DNA of 64,000 bases, from assembly GCA_003220615.1 (NCBI GenBank), contig QHTB01000134.1:36629-100628 (forward strand), in the 5' to 3' direction. The stretch comes from Candidatus Rokuibacteriota bacterium. GTDB taxonomy: Bacteria; Methylomirabilota; Methylomirabilia; Rokubacteriales; CSP1-6. The notes under the pieces were generated by a model. It did no database searches. It was not told the DNA's origin and saw only the letters and a program-made list of their open reading frames with translations. Of this stretch, positions 1 to 8,557 are shown piece after piece. The position numbers were made by a program, and so were the translations under genes. How positions within the stretch are numbered: position 1 is the first letter of the stretch; each line of letters starts with the position of its first letter.

Positions 1-216
1 GGCGGCACAGTGACCTACTTCGAGGGCACACCAATCCCGACGAGCACGCTTCTCGTGCTGCTGCTCGCGTTGCTGGCCAGGCTGAATCGCATCGGGCCCG
101 AGCTCCCGCTCGGCGTCGTCGTCCTCGGCCCCCTGGACCTGCACCCGCTGGTCCTGCTCTTCGTGCTCTCGGGCTCGCTGATGATCAGCAAGACTCTCCG
201 CATCCCCAAGCCCTAG
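1..216 (+). CDS. C-terminal end of phosphatidylserine synthase-like (CDP-alcohol phosphatidyltransferase) protein, truncated by window edge
   Basis: Frame open from base 1; YFEGTPIPTS followed by hydrophobic helices resembles the C-terminus of PssA-type enzymes. Confidence 0.55.
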   Translation, partial: GGTVTYFEGTPIPTSTLLVLLLALLARLNRIGPELPLGVVVLGPLDLHPLVLLFVLSGSLMISKTLRIPKP

Positions 217-242
217 GTGTGAGGCTGGGCGGCGTTTACGCT

Positions 243-447
243 GGGCGCTGTCCCCTCGCCGGAGCGAGCACCGTGCGGATCTCCCGCAGGAGCACGTCCG
301 GCAGGCACGGCTTCACGACGTAGGCATCACATCCTCGGCGACCACCCCGCGTAGGCCCTGGGACGTGAGGTACGTCGAGTACATCTCCCGGGTGTCTTCG
401 TGGTCCTCGCGATCAGGACGAGAAGTCGCCTGATCGGGGCCCGGGTG
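243..447 (-). pseudogene. Degraded response regulator receiver domain (frameshift plus internal deletion)
   Basis: Minus-strand pieces in different frames: RRLLVLI / EDHEDTREMYSTYLTSQGLR..VAED / GCDAYVVKPCLPDVLLREIRTVLAPAR, with the central phospho-acceptor part missing. Confidence 0.7.
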
Positions 448-581
448 TCTCACGTGATGTCTCCGGCGCCAGTCGCGTGACGGTGCAAGTCTTTGACCTC
501 CTCGATGAAGTTCTGCATGACGGCTGGCAGGGGAACTGACTCCGGACGATCAGCGTCCGGAACGGGTCAACGGGATTAAAG

Positions 582-657
582 TGGTAGGCGGAGGAGGGAT
601 CGAACCTCCGACCTCGGCCTTGTAAGGGCCGCGCTCTCCCAGCTGAGCTATCCGCCC
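582..657 (-). tRNA. tRNA-Val (anticodon TAC), CCA encoded
   Basis: Minus strand GGGCGGATAGCTCAGCTGGGAGAGCGCGGCCCTTACAAGGCCGAGGTCGGAGGTTCGATCCCTCCTCCGCCTACCA folds as a cloverleaf. Confidence 0.95.
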
Positions 658-931
658 GTGCGTGGATTTTCGTGGACTTGCCACTCGGAGTCAACCACGA
701 GGCGGCACAATGACGTCTCTCCCGCCAGATCAGACACTTAGGATCGCCACCAAGAGCACGTAGGGCCGCGATTGTAATTGGACACAACGTGCGCGGCCGA
801 TGAATCCATGAGGCCCCGACAATGTAACCGTGCACACGAGACTTACTGGATGGACCTTCGCTGACGTGGAGGGCACAGCCAATTCTGTCCTGGAAGATCC
901 TATCCCTGCTTCGATGTGACACGCTCTGATT

Positions 932-1834
932 TCAATGGGTCTTCTTCGACACGCGAGCGATCAAGTCGTCAATCCTCGAGAGGAATAGCTTCAGGATCGG
1001 GGACGCATTCGTTCTGCTGTAGCCGACCACGAGATCAATTGTGGGGGCATCGCCCTGCAATGGGCGGCTGATCAAAGACGACGGAAGCAGGTTCCGAGCA
1101 TAGGCGGGTAACAGCGCGACGCCATGCGTTGATGCGACGAAGGACATCGCCATTGCCATATGGTCCGCTTCGTGATCCGGCCTGATGTCAATACCGGACC
1201 GCCTCAAGTAATCGTCGATGACCTCCCGCGTTACCGGAGCCGTGTTCGACACGGCGATGAAGGTCTCGCCCACGATGTCTTGTGGATTGATCACCTCGTG
1301 CGAAGCGAGGCGGTGATCGCTTGGCAGCACGACGACGAAGGGTTCCGTTGCGACGACCTTGAACATCAGATCAGTTGCCCGTGCTTCTCGTCGGAGGAAC
1401 GCCACGTCGAGCTTGCCTCTGACAAGAGCATCCGCGAGGTCGGGAGAATACTGGCTGGAGACGGTGATCTCGATATTGGGGAGCTCGTCCCGAAGGAGCC
1501 GGATGGCTTCAGGGAGCCAGTCGATCTCCTTTCCGGTCAGGAAGCCTAGCGCGAACGACGGCTTGGCGGGCTGAGCGGCGCGTCGTGCCGCTTCGCCAGC
1601 AGCATCGACCTGAGCCAGCGCCAGGCGTGCATGGTCGAGAAAGACCCGACCTGCGGCGGTCAGCTCGATGCCTCGAGCACTGCGAATCATCAGTTGAGCG
1701 CCGACCTCGTACTCAAGGTCCCGGATCTGACGACTGAGTGAAGGCTGCGCCGTGTGCAGCCTCTGCTCAGCGGCCACCGTGAGACTACCCTCCTCGGCGA
1801 CAGCAACGAAATACCGGAGATGCCGCAGCTCCAT
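932..1834 (-). CDS. LysR family transcriptional regulator
   Basis: MELRHLRYFVAVAEEGSLTVAAEQRLHTAQPSLSRQIRDLE N-terminal HTH typical of LysR. Confidence 0.95.
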   Translation of the reverse strand: MELRHLRYFVAVAEEGSLTVAAEQRLHTAQPSLSRQIRDLEYEVGAQLMIRSARGIELTAAGRVFLDHARLALAQVDAAGEAARRAAQPAKPSFALGFLTGKEIDWLPEAIRLLRDELPNIEITVSSQYSPDLADALVRGKLDVAFLRREARATDLMFKVVATEPFVVVLPSDHRLASHEVINPQDIVGETFIAVSNTAPVTREVIDDYLRRSGIDIRPDHEADHMAMAMSFVASTHGVALLPAYARNLLPSSLISRPLQGDAPTIDLVVGYSRTNASPILKLFLSRIDDLIARVSKKTH

Positions 1835-1981
1835 AACGTGTCCCATGCCTCCGAGGTATGGCACCAGCCTACAAAGTATACGAGGGTCGCGCTACCAGAA
1901 CGTAGCCACCAGCATCAGAAGGCATGTGAACGCCCTCATTCGGCGGCCCTCAGGGCCAGCCAAATCGAAAGGAGCGACGAT

Positions 1982-2728
1982 ATGGGCACCCCGGTTGTCT
2001 TGATCACCGGCGCGCTAACTGGAATCGGGCGCGCAGCGGCGCGTGCTTTCGCAGGGGAAGGCCACCGAATCGTTGTCGCTGGTCGTCACGAGACTCCCGG
2101 CCAGGAACTCGCGGCTGAGCTTCGCGCGTTCGGCACTGACGTCGAATTCCTGCGCGCGGATGTGCGCCAGGAGGACGACGTACGGAACTTGATCGATCGG
2201 ACCGTCGCGCGCTTCGGTCGCCTGGACGCCGCCGTCAACAGCGCCGGCACCGAAGGCCAGCCCGGCCCCGTAACGCAGCAGACCGCCGATACCTACACCG
2301 CCACCTTCGACACCAATGTGCTCGGCACGCTGCTGAGCATGAAGCATGAGCTGCGCGTGATGCAGGCTCAAGGGAGCGGCAGCATCGTCAACATCTCCTC
2401 GACCTATGGCCACGAAGGAGCGGCCGGCGCATCCGTGTACGCTGCCAGCAAGCACGCCGTCGAAGGCATGACGAAGTCCGCGGCGCTCGAAGCCGCGCGC
2501 TTCGGCGTGCGCGTGAACGCCGTGGCCCCCGGTCCGACCGAGACCGGAATGCTCAACCGCTTCACCGGAACCCCGGAGAGGAAGGCCGCGCTGGCCACGG
2601 GAGTGCCGCTGGGGCGCGTGGCCGAGCCAGAAGAGATTGCTCGCGCCATCGTGTTTCTTGCTTCCGACAAGGCCTCATTCGTGACTGGCCAAGTCCTCAC
2701 TGCCGACGGCGGCAAGACCGCGGGCTGA
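1982..2728 (+). CDS. SDR family oxidoreductase
   Basis: VLITGALTGIGRA, NSAG, YAASKHA and C-terminal TADGG motifs. Confidence 0.93.
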   Translation: MGTPVVLITGALTGIGRAAARAFAGEGHRIVVAGRHETPGQELAAELRAFGTDVEFLRADVRQEDDVRNLIDRTVARFGRLDAAVNSAGTEGQPGPVTQQTADTYTATFDTNVLGTLLSMKHELRVMQAQGSGSIVNISSTYGHEGAAGASVYAASKHAVEGMTKSAALEAARFGVRVNAVAPGPTETGMLNRFTGTPERKAALATGVPLGRVAEPEEIARAIVFLASDKASFVTGQVLTADGGKTAG

Positions 2729-2742
2729 CCAAAGGAGATCCC

Positions 2743-3483
2743 ATGTCTAAGTTAAAGGGAAAAGTGGCACTCATTACCGGCGGTTCGCGGGGCATTGGCG
2801 CAGCGATTGCGAAACGTCTGGCCGCGGATGGAGCGAGCGTGGCCATCACGTACGCGAAGGAGGCCAGCGCGGCTTCCGCCGTGGTCAAAGCGATTGAACT
2901 TAGTGGCGGAAAGGCTGTCGCGATCCAAGCGGACGCTGCCGACGTCGAAGCTGTCAAGGGCGCGGTCGAAAAGACCGTCGCGACCTTCGGCCGACTTGAT
3001 GTGCTTGTGAACAATGCCGGCACGGCCATTCCGAAAACCTTCGAGGAGACCACGCTCGACGAGATGGACCGCGTGATCGACATCAATGTCCGCGGGACGC
3101 TCGTCGCGACACAGGCAGCACTCAAGCACATGAAGCCTGGCGGTCGCATCATCATGATCGGCTCGTCCGTGGGCGAACGTGTCCTAGTGCCCGGGCTGGT
3201 CGCCTACTCGGTCACGAAGGGCGCCGTGAAGATGTTCAGTCAGGGGTTGTCCAGAGAGATCGGGAGCCGGGGTATCACGGTCAACAACGTCCAGCCGGGT
3301 CCGATCGACACGGATTTGAATCCCGCGGCGGGCGATTGGGCGGTGCCTCAGAAGGCCGCCACCGCGCTCGACCGCTATGGGCGTGTTGATGAGGTCGCCG
3401 CGTTGGTGGCGTTCGTTGCCGGTCCGGAGTCCTCGTACATTACCGGGGCGAATCTTACCGTTGATGGCGGAATGAATGCCTGA
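2743..3483 (+). CDS. SDR family oxidoreductase (3-oxoacyl-ACP reductase-like)
   Basis: ALITGGSRGIGAAIA, NNAG, YSVTKGA, TVDGG motifs. Confidence 0.93.
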   Translation: MSKLKGKVALITGGSRGIGAAIAKRLAADGASVAITYAKEASAASAVVKAIELSGGKAVAIQADAADVEAVKGAVEKTVATFGRLDVLVNNAGTAIPKTFEETTLDEMDRVIDINVRGTLVATQAALKHMKPGGRIIMIGSSVGERVLVPGLVAYSVTKGAVKMFSQGLSREIGSRGITVNNVQPGPIDTDLNPAAGDWAVPQKAATALDRYGRVDEVAALVAFVAGPESSYITGANLTVDGGMNA

Positions 3484-3536
3484 ACCAACGCGCACACGCA
3501 GTCCATGGACCTGAAGAAAGAGGCATCCGTGCGGAC

Positions 3537-3839
3537 GTGGTGGAGAGCCGACGACTGCTGAATCTCCGCGAGGGCCTCTTCACTCTGATCAAAAGTGTTC
3601 CGTCGACACTGAGACATGAGCCCGGCGTGATCGTGGCCGAGGGGGACTTCGTAATCGTCCATGGACGCTTCTCGGGAGCCGGCCGGCCAAAGAGCTGGAT
3701 CGCGGCGGACATCCTCCGCATTGTGGATGGAGTTCTCGTCGAACACTGGGATGTGCTTCAGGACGAGGCTTCGCAAGCGGAATCCAAGAGTGGTCGACCT
3801 ATGTTCGGAGACAGTTTCACCGAGTCATGCCGAGACTAA
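3537..3839 (+). pseudogene. 5'-truncated SnoaL-like / COG4922-type protein
   Basis: REGLFTLIKSVPSTLRHEPGVIVAEGDFVIVHGRFSG...VDGVLVEHWDVLQDE matches the C-terminal two thirds of the family; no matching N-terminus in any frame upstream. Confidence 0.5.
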
Positions 3840-3955
3840 TCCGAGCCCGATCTTCACATCACGGTTCGCGGAGCGTTGCGAGGCGGGAAGCCCGACCACG
3901 AGGCACGGGGCCAAATCGCACATTCCTACTCAATAGGAAAGAGGAGAGAACTACC

Positions 3956-4516
3956 ATGCGAGTCGATCTGAAACCCGGCAACACGTTTCCCGACATTGAG
4001 CTGCCGAACCACGACAACGAGACGGTGACACTGTCAAGCCTGGTTCGCGGATTCCCGACCGTGCTGGTATTTTCTCGTGGCTACTTCTGACCGAAAGACC
4101 GTCGTCAGTTGACGAACTACGTCGAGCACCTGCAACCGGAATTGATTGTCAACTATTGCAAGCTAGTCATAGTCTCAGTTGACAGCCCGATGCTCTCCAA
4201 GGACATCAAGGACGGCCTGGGAGCGACCTTTCCGTTCCTCAGCGATGAAGATAAGAAGGTGATCACCGAACTCGAGATCGTAGACACGACCGACAGATAC
4301 CACCCAGTCGCCATTCCTTATACCGTTGTTCTGGAGCGCGATCGCACGATCTACAAAATCTATAACGGCTGGTGGTACGTGGGCCGTCCGACCGTCGAAG
4401 AGCTTCGGATGGACCTCCGGGCGCTCATGTCGCGTCGGCAAGATTGGTGGTACGACAAGACTCCGCCACCTTACGCGCAGAAGTCCGATGAACTACCATT
4501 CCATATGGAGCGGTGA
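3956..4516 (+). CDS. Redoxin (AhpC/TSA-like) protein, candidate selenoprotein with in-frame TGA at codon 45
   Basis: ORFs 3827-4090 and 4109-4516 are in the same frame, separated only by TGA 4088-4090: ...PTVLVFSRGYF-U-PKDRRQLTNYVEHLQPEL... The TGA sits at the expected catalytic Cys; RBS-like GAGGAG upstream. Confidence 0.75.
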
Positions 4517-4589
4517 TCCACACTGAATCACCCCGTGGCGTGGTAGCGGAAGGGCATCGGACTAGCGGAAGACGCGGAGGGATGCTCCG

Positions 4590-4855
4590 TCAGGTGGGCG
4601 TCACAAGCACGACCGCCGTCTGGAATCCGGGGAGCGGGATCAACGGATAGAACTTTACGGGCTCGAGGGTCGCCTCGCCGCCGCCGGTTTCCCGAAGGAC
4701 GAGCCCGAGCACGCGGGCGCGCCTGGTCTTTTCCCGAGAGAGCAGCCGCGGTGTCGTGAAGCTCCGCGCGGGCGTCATCGTCTTGTCGGCACTTCGGTCC
4801 TCGCCGATCACCACATGCGGTATTGCACTTCGCCGTTCGGCGTGTGACGCTCAAA
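4590..4855 (-). pseudogene. Possible degraded coding fragment of unknown family
   Basis: Two short coding-like stretches in different frames (VFERHTPNGEVQYRMW / VVIGEDRSADKTMTPARSFTTPRLLSREK...). Confidence 0.2.
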
Positions 4856-4859
4856 CACG

Positions 4860-5708
4860 ATGGCCGGACCGATACGCGTTTACTTCGACCACAACGTCGT
4901 GGATCACGCCGTCAAGCGGCATAAGATCACGGACGGACAGGTCGATCAGCTCAGATCCATCGGGAAGAGTGGGATCTTCCAGCTGATGTTGAGCATCACC
5001 AATCTCGACGAGATCATCGCCGGTCTGCAAAGTCGGCGACCGCTGCGGCCGGAGCATGCGATCGAGCAACTGCGCCTCATCCGTGATGTCATCGGATTTG
5101 GTCATCTGCTCAAGCCGCCGGACCAACTCCTCACCCACGCCCTCGTCGATTTCGCGTTTGACCTTCCGCCGAGCGAGTCAGTGATCGTCATGCCCACGGC
5201 GATGCGTGAGCACTTGGAGCGACTGGCCGACGCGACTCGTGTTGAGATCGAATACGCCACACAGATCGCAGCGGAGGTCCGTGACCAGATTGACGAAAAC
5301 TACGAGGCTCTGCGGCGAGCTCGCGAGCAAGCGCTCCGTGAACTGGAGGGCCGCCGCCCCAAGCGGCACTTCATCCCGTATTGGCGCGACGTGGCGGATG
5401 GCTTCGCGGAGGGGTATGCGGGGCATGTCGGAGTGTGGGAGCGGTGCCGCGAGCGTGGCATGGATCGACTTCTCGCCGTCCCGTGCGTAGCCATGGCAAT
5501 CGGCGCCGCCGCGTCGATGGTGTACGCAAAGCTGGTCGAAGGCCGTGCTACCGACCGAGGGGATTCTCGTGACCAGGCGCACGCGATCGCTGCGTCGACG
5601 GCGGATATCTTCGTCTCGAACGACGATGAGTTTCGGCGACTGCTGAAACGGGTGCCGATGATCGCCCCTGCGGTTATGAGCCTCGAGGAGTTCTTGGCGT
5701 CGTCGTAG
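4860..5708 (+). CDS. PIN domain-like protein
   Basis: N-terminal RVYFDHNVVDHA and C-terminal GDSRDQAHAIAASTADIFVSNDDEFRRLL resemble PIN-like acidic-site segments. Confidence 0.6.
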   Translation: MAGPIRVYFDHNVVDHAVKRHKITDGQVDQLRSIGKSGIFQLMLSITNLDEIIAGLQSRRPLRPEHAIEQLRLIRDVIGFGHLLKPPDQLLTHALVDFAFDLPPSESVIVMPTAMREHLERLADATRVEIEYATQIAAEVRDQIDENYEALRRAREQALRELEGRRPKRHFIPYWRDVADGFAEGYAGHVGVWERCRERGMDRLLAVPCVAMAIGAAASMVYAKLVEGRATDRGDSRDQAHAIAASTADIFVSNDDEFRRLLKRVPMIAPAVMSLEEFLASS

Positions 5709-6654
5709 CAGCATTCGATGCCATGGTGCGGCCGCGGCCCCCAACGTCGCGGACGTCGTCGCGGCATGCCGCCCAAATTGGCCAATTCAAGCCGGGGCGC
5801 GGTGGAATGTCACGACCCCGATGCCAGCCACCGCTCTGCTGCCGTCGCGTCGGTCTCGCGGACGCACGAGGGATCGCCCCGGCTAGGCAAAACCGCTCGT
5901 CAATGCACCGTGGCCGGCTTTCGGGCGCTTCGACGAGTGGTGATCATCAGCGGCTTTCCACCGGCACGGTGATCAGGTAGCTCACGGCGGATACTGTTTC
6001 AGCTGGCACGACCGTCGGGTTGCCGGGCTTGGCATCGTCCTGGCTCGAGCCTCCCATGCCTCACGGCTTCCGCCCATCAAAGTCGAGCCGGGTGGCCAGG
6101 TCTGCTCGGATGCCGGGCGGCAAGGACTCAGCGGTTGGCTGACTGCTCCATCGTCCGAGGCCCAGGCAGCTTGAATTGCCGTTCAAGTTGCACCCTTTCT
6201 TGTTCCCCACGGGTGTGCGTTATCTGATGATCCGAGGGCACGCCACGCCACTAGTCTGCTCTTTCTTCTGTAGGCTCGGGCATGCAGTCCACTTTCTGCT
6301 GATCCCGTTATCCTTCACATCGTTACTTCTGCGGTCGACCATAGCCAAAAGCCGACCAGCAGTGCGAGCTTTTCAGTGAGGCCGCGAGGCCATCACTCGG
6401 TAGGTGACGCCGGTCGTGAATTGACCCGAACGTGCTGTCGTTGTGTCCGCCTTCAAGGGGCGGTCGAGAACGATCTCCGTTCCGGATTCATCAGCTTCCC
6501 TGGCTGGCTCGCAGTGGGCCCGAGAAAGAACGTGCCCGAAAACGTGCCCGCGACCGCGCGTACTCGGCCCAAAACTACCCAACGCCAGCCAACCAGACAA
6601 ACAACAATCCCTCGGTAAATCAGCGATCTCCCGGGGGATTCATTCGTGTCGTGA

Positions 6655-6702
6655 GGCCTTGTAAGGGCCGCGCTCTCCCAGCCGAGCTATCCGCCCGAGC
6701 GT
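6655..6702 (-). repeat. Partial copy of the tRNA-Val(TAC) 5' half (through the anticodon stem)
   Basis: 46/48 identity to 616-663; the similarity ends abruptly after the anticodon stem. Confidence 0.9.
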
Positions 6703-6749
6703 CCATCCCAGCCTTGCCTGGCGTCGGCTTGCGGACGTGCCGGAGGGGC

Positions 6750-6779
6750 GTATCCTTACTACCGTAAGTATCCTTACGG
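6750..6779. promoter_or_regulatory. Putative PadR operator with three alternating half-sites
   Basis: GTATCCTTACTACCGTAAGTATCCTTACGG: 10-bp direct repeat GTATCCTTAC (6750, 6768) and inverted repeat CCGTAAG-N4-CTTACGG just upstream of the padR-like ATG. Confidence 0.6.
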
Positions 6780-6788
6780 AGAAAAGAG

Positions 6789-7118
6789 ATGAAGGTGCCG
6801 CGGCTCAGCGAGACGGAGATCCTGATCGCGTCGGCGATCTCGGGCAAGGAGCTCTATGGCCTTCAGATCGTCGACGAGGTCCTGGCCCTGACCCGGGGCA
6901 AGCGCCGGATCTCGCTCGGCGGCCTCTATACGACCCTGCACCGGATGGAGAGCAAGAAGCTGGTGACGAGCCGGTGGGGCGAAACGGTGGACGACCGTCA
7001 GGGGGCGCGGCGCCGCTACTACAAGATCGCGGGCCTCGGCGCCCGGGCGCTCAGCGAGACCGAGCTGGTCCTGGGCCCTGCCCTCCGGCTCGCCCACGGG
7101 ATGGCCGGCGGGCGATGA
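6789..7118 (+). CDS. PadR family transcriptional regulator
   Basis: ELYGLQIVDEVLALT...ISLGGLYTTLHRMESKKLVTSRWGE...RRRYYKIAGLG. Confidence 0.9.
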   Translation: MKVPRLSETEILIASAISGKELYGLQIVDEVLALTRGKRRISLGGLYTTLHRMESKKLVTSRWGETVDDRQGARRRYYKIAGLGARALSETELVLGPALRLAHGMAGGR

Positions 7119-7134
7119 GAGGCTGGCGCGATCG

Positions 7135-7560
7135 ATGAAGTCGGAGTTCATCGTCCTCGGCGAGGGCGCCTACGGCGTCGTGCTGCACGTGAAGCACGCG
7201 TCTCGCCGCTACCACGTGGCCGTGCCCAGCCGCGCCTGGAACAGGATCAAGCACGATCATCGGTCGCGCGAAGACATCGTGATCGCCGTGCTGGCTAGCC
7301 CCCACGCCCGCCACCTCGCCGACATTGAACTCGCCGTGTATCCCGATTGGCTCAACACGGCAGCCTTCTTCGTGCCGAAGACGATCAGGGAACCCTGGCT
7401 GGGCGATCTCCGCGAGGACCGAAAGCGGATGGTGGCGGCCGGCTGCAGCCGCCGCACGATCCTGTGGGCGACGCTGACGCAGATCGTCTTGCTCTTGCTC
7501 CACGCGGCCCACCACACGCTGCTGCGCATCATCTGCGCGGTAACGCGCCACGCGGGCTGA
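7135..7560 (+). CDS. Hypothetical protein downstream of the PadR-like gene
   Basis: 141-aa ORF 17 nt after padR; C-terminal hydrophobic segment TQIVLLLLHAAHHTLLRIICAV. Confidence 0.5.
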   Translation: MKSEFIVLGEGAYGVVLHVKHASRRYHVAVPSRAWNRIKHDHRSREDIVIAVLASPHARHLADIELAVYPDWLNTAAFFVPKTIREPWLGDLREDRKRMVAAGCSRRTILWATLTQIVLLLLHAAHHTLLRIICAVTRHAG

Positions 7561-7599
7561 CGGTCCGAGAGGCTGACGCCACGCGATGTTGACAGCCCG

Positions 7600-8490
7600 C
7601 TACGGGCTGATCCAGTCGCGGAATCTCCGGAACGCGTCCTTGATCTCGTTGCCGGCGTTGCGCGCGTCGCGCTTGGTCGTTTCCCAGTCCTCGCGGATCT
7701 TCGTCTTCAAGTCCGGCTCGGGCCGTGGCGGCGATGGTGGACCGGGCCGCTCCTCGCGGCTCGTCGGCGGCGACGGCAGCGCGATGACGGGCGCCGGGGG
7801 AACGCCGGGTGAGGTCGTCTCCGGGGTCACGCGCGCCTCGGATTGAGGACGCGGCGGCTCGGCCGAGGGCGACGCCGACGGCGCCGAGCTGAGCGATGCG
7901 GGCTTCCGCACGAACGTCGCCGCGGCCGCGGCATGCGGCGGCTCCGTCAGTCCCCGCGCGGCAGCCGAGCGCGGCGCCTCGGCAGCCACGACTCGCTCGA
8001 TCTGCTTGACGTTGGCCTGCACGCGCGCGACGTCGCCGCTCATCTGACGGAGCGCCGTCTGGGTGTTGGTCATCCGCGTCTCGAGCCCGGCGACACGGTC
8101 ATCGAGTCGATGCGCCAGCCGGTCGGCGGACTCTGCTCCGCCCTCCACGCGAGATTCGACACTGGCCACGCGCTTGTCCAATCCGAGTACTTCCTCGCGC
8201 ACCTCGGCGATCTTCGTCGCGACGCCGTCCTGCTCCGTCCGGGCCTGCCGCGCGGCCCGGCCCTGCTGGACGAGGCCGATGACGCCGATCACGGCGATGA
8301 GCGCGAAGCACGTGGCGGCGAAGGCGTGGCCGAGGCGAGTCAGGCCGGCATCACCGGACGGCTCGGCGTCTGAGTTGGTCGCGCGGGAAGACGGATACCA
8401 GTGACGCAGGAGCAGTGCGCACATCACGAGCGCGCCGAATCCGCTGATGAGAACGACGGCCGGCAGGGACCAGTGGGCAAACACTTGCAT
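7600..8490 (-). CDS. Hypothetical membrane protein with coiled-coil and Pro-rich C-terminus
   Basis: Two hydrophobic N-terminal segments, then a heptad-like region and a Pro/Ser-rich tail. Confidence 0.65.
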   Translation of the reverse strand: MQVFAHWSLPAVVLISGFGALVMCALLLRHWYPSSRATNSDAEPSGDAGLTRLGHAFAATCFALIAVIGVIGLVQQGRAARQARTEQDGVATKIAEVREEVLGLDKRVASVESRVEGGAESADRLAHRLDDRVAGLETRMTNTQTALRQMSGDVARVQANVKQIERVVAAEAPRSAAARGLTEPPHAAAAATFVRKPASLSSAPSASPSAEPPRPQSEARVTPETTSPGVPPAPVIALPSPPTSREERPGPPSPPRPEPDLKTKIREDWETTKRDARNAGNEIKDAFRRFRDWISP

Positions 8491-8557
8491 ACCCCTCCTT
8501 TGCCCCTAACACCTGAGTACCGAAGCACACGACGTGCCGATTCGGAGGGTTGAGCGG

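Noticed and set aside
4088-4090. TGA in the redoxin as a simple nonsense pseudogene
   Set aside because: Possible, but the stop is exactly at the expected catalytic Cys, the downstream frame is intact and a SECIS-like hairpin follows, so the Sec reading is preferred pending checks.
6655-6702. Second functional tRNA-Val
   Set aside because: Only the 5' side through the anticodon stem is present; no T-arm or 3' acceptor strand follows.
6620-6847. ORF containing RADSSAGRARPLQG
   Set aside because: This peptide is the translation of the tRNA-Val sequence; the same string appears in the 413-922 ORF. Not a protein gene.
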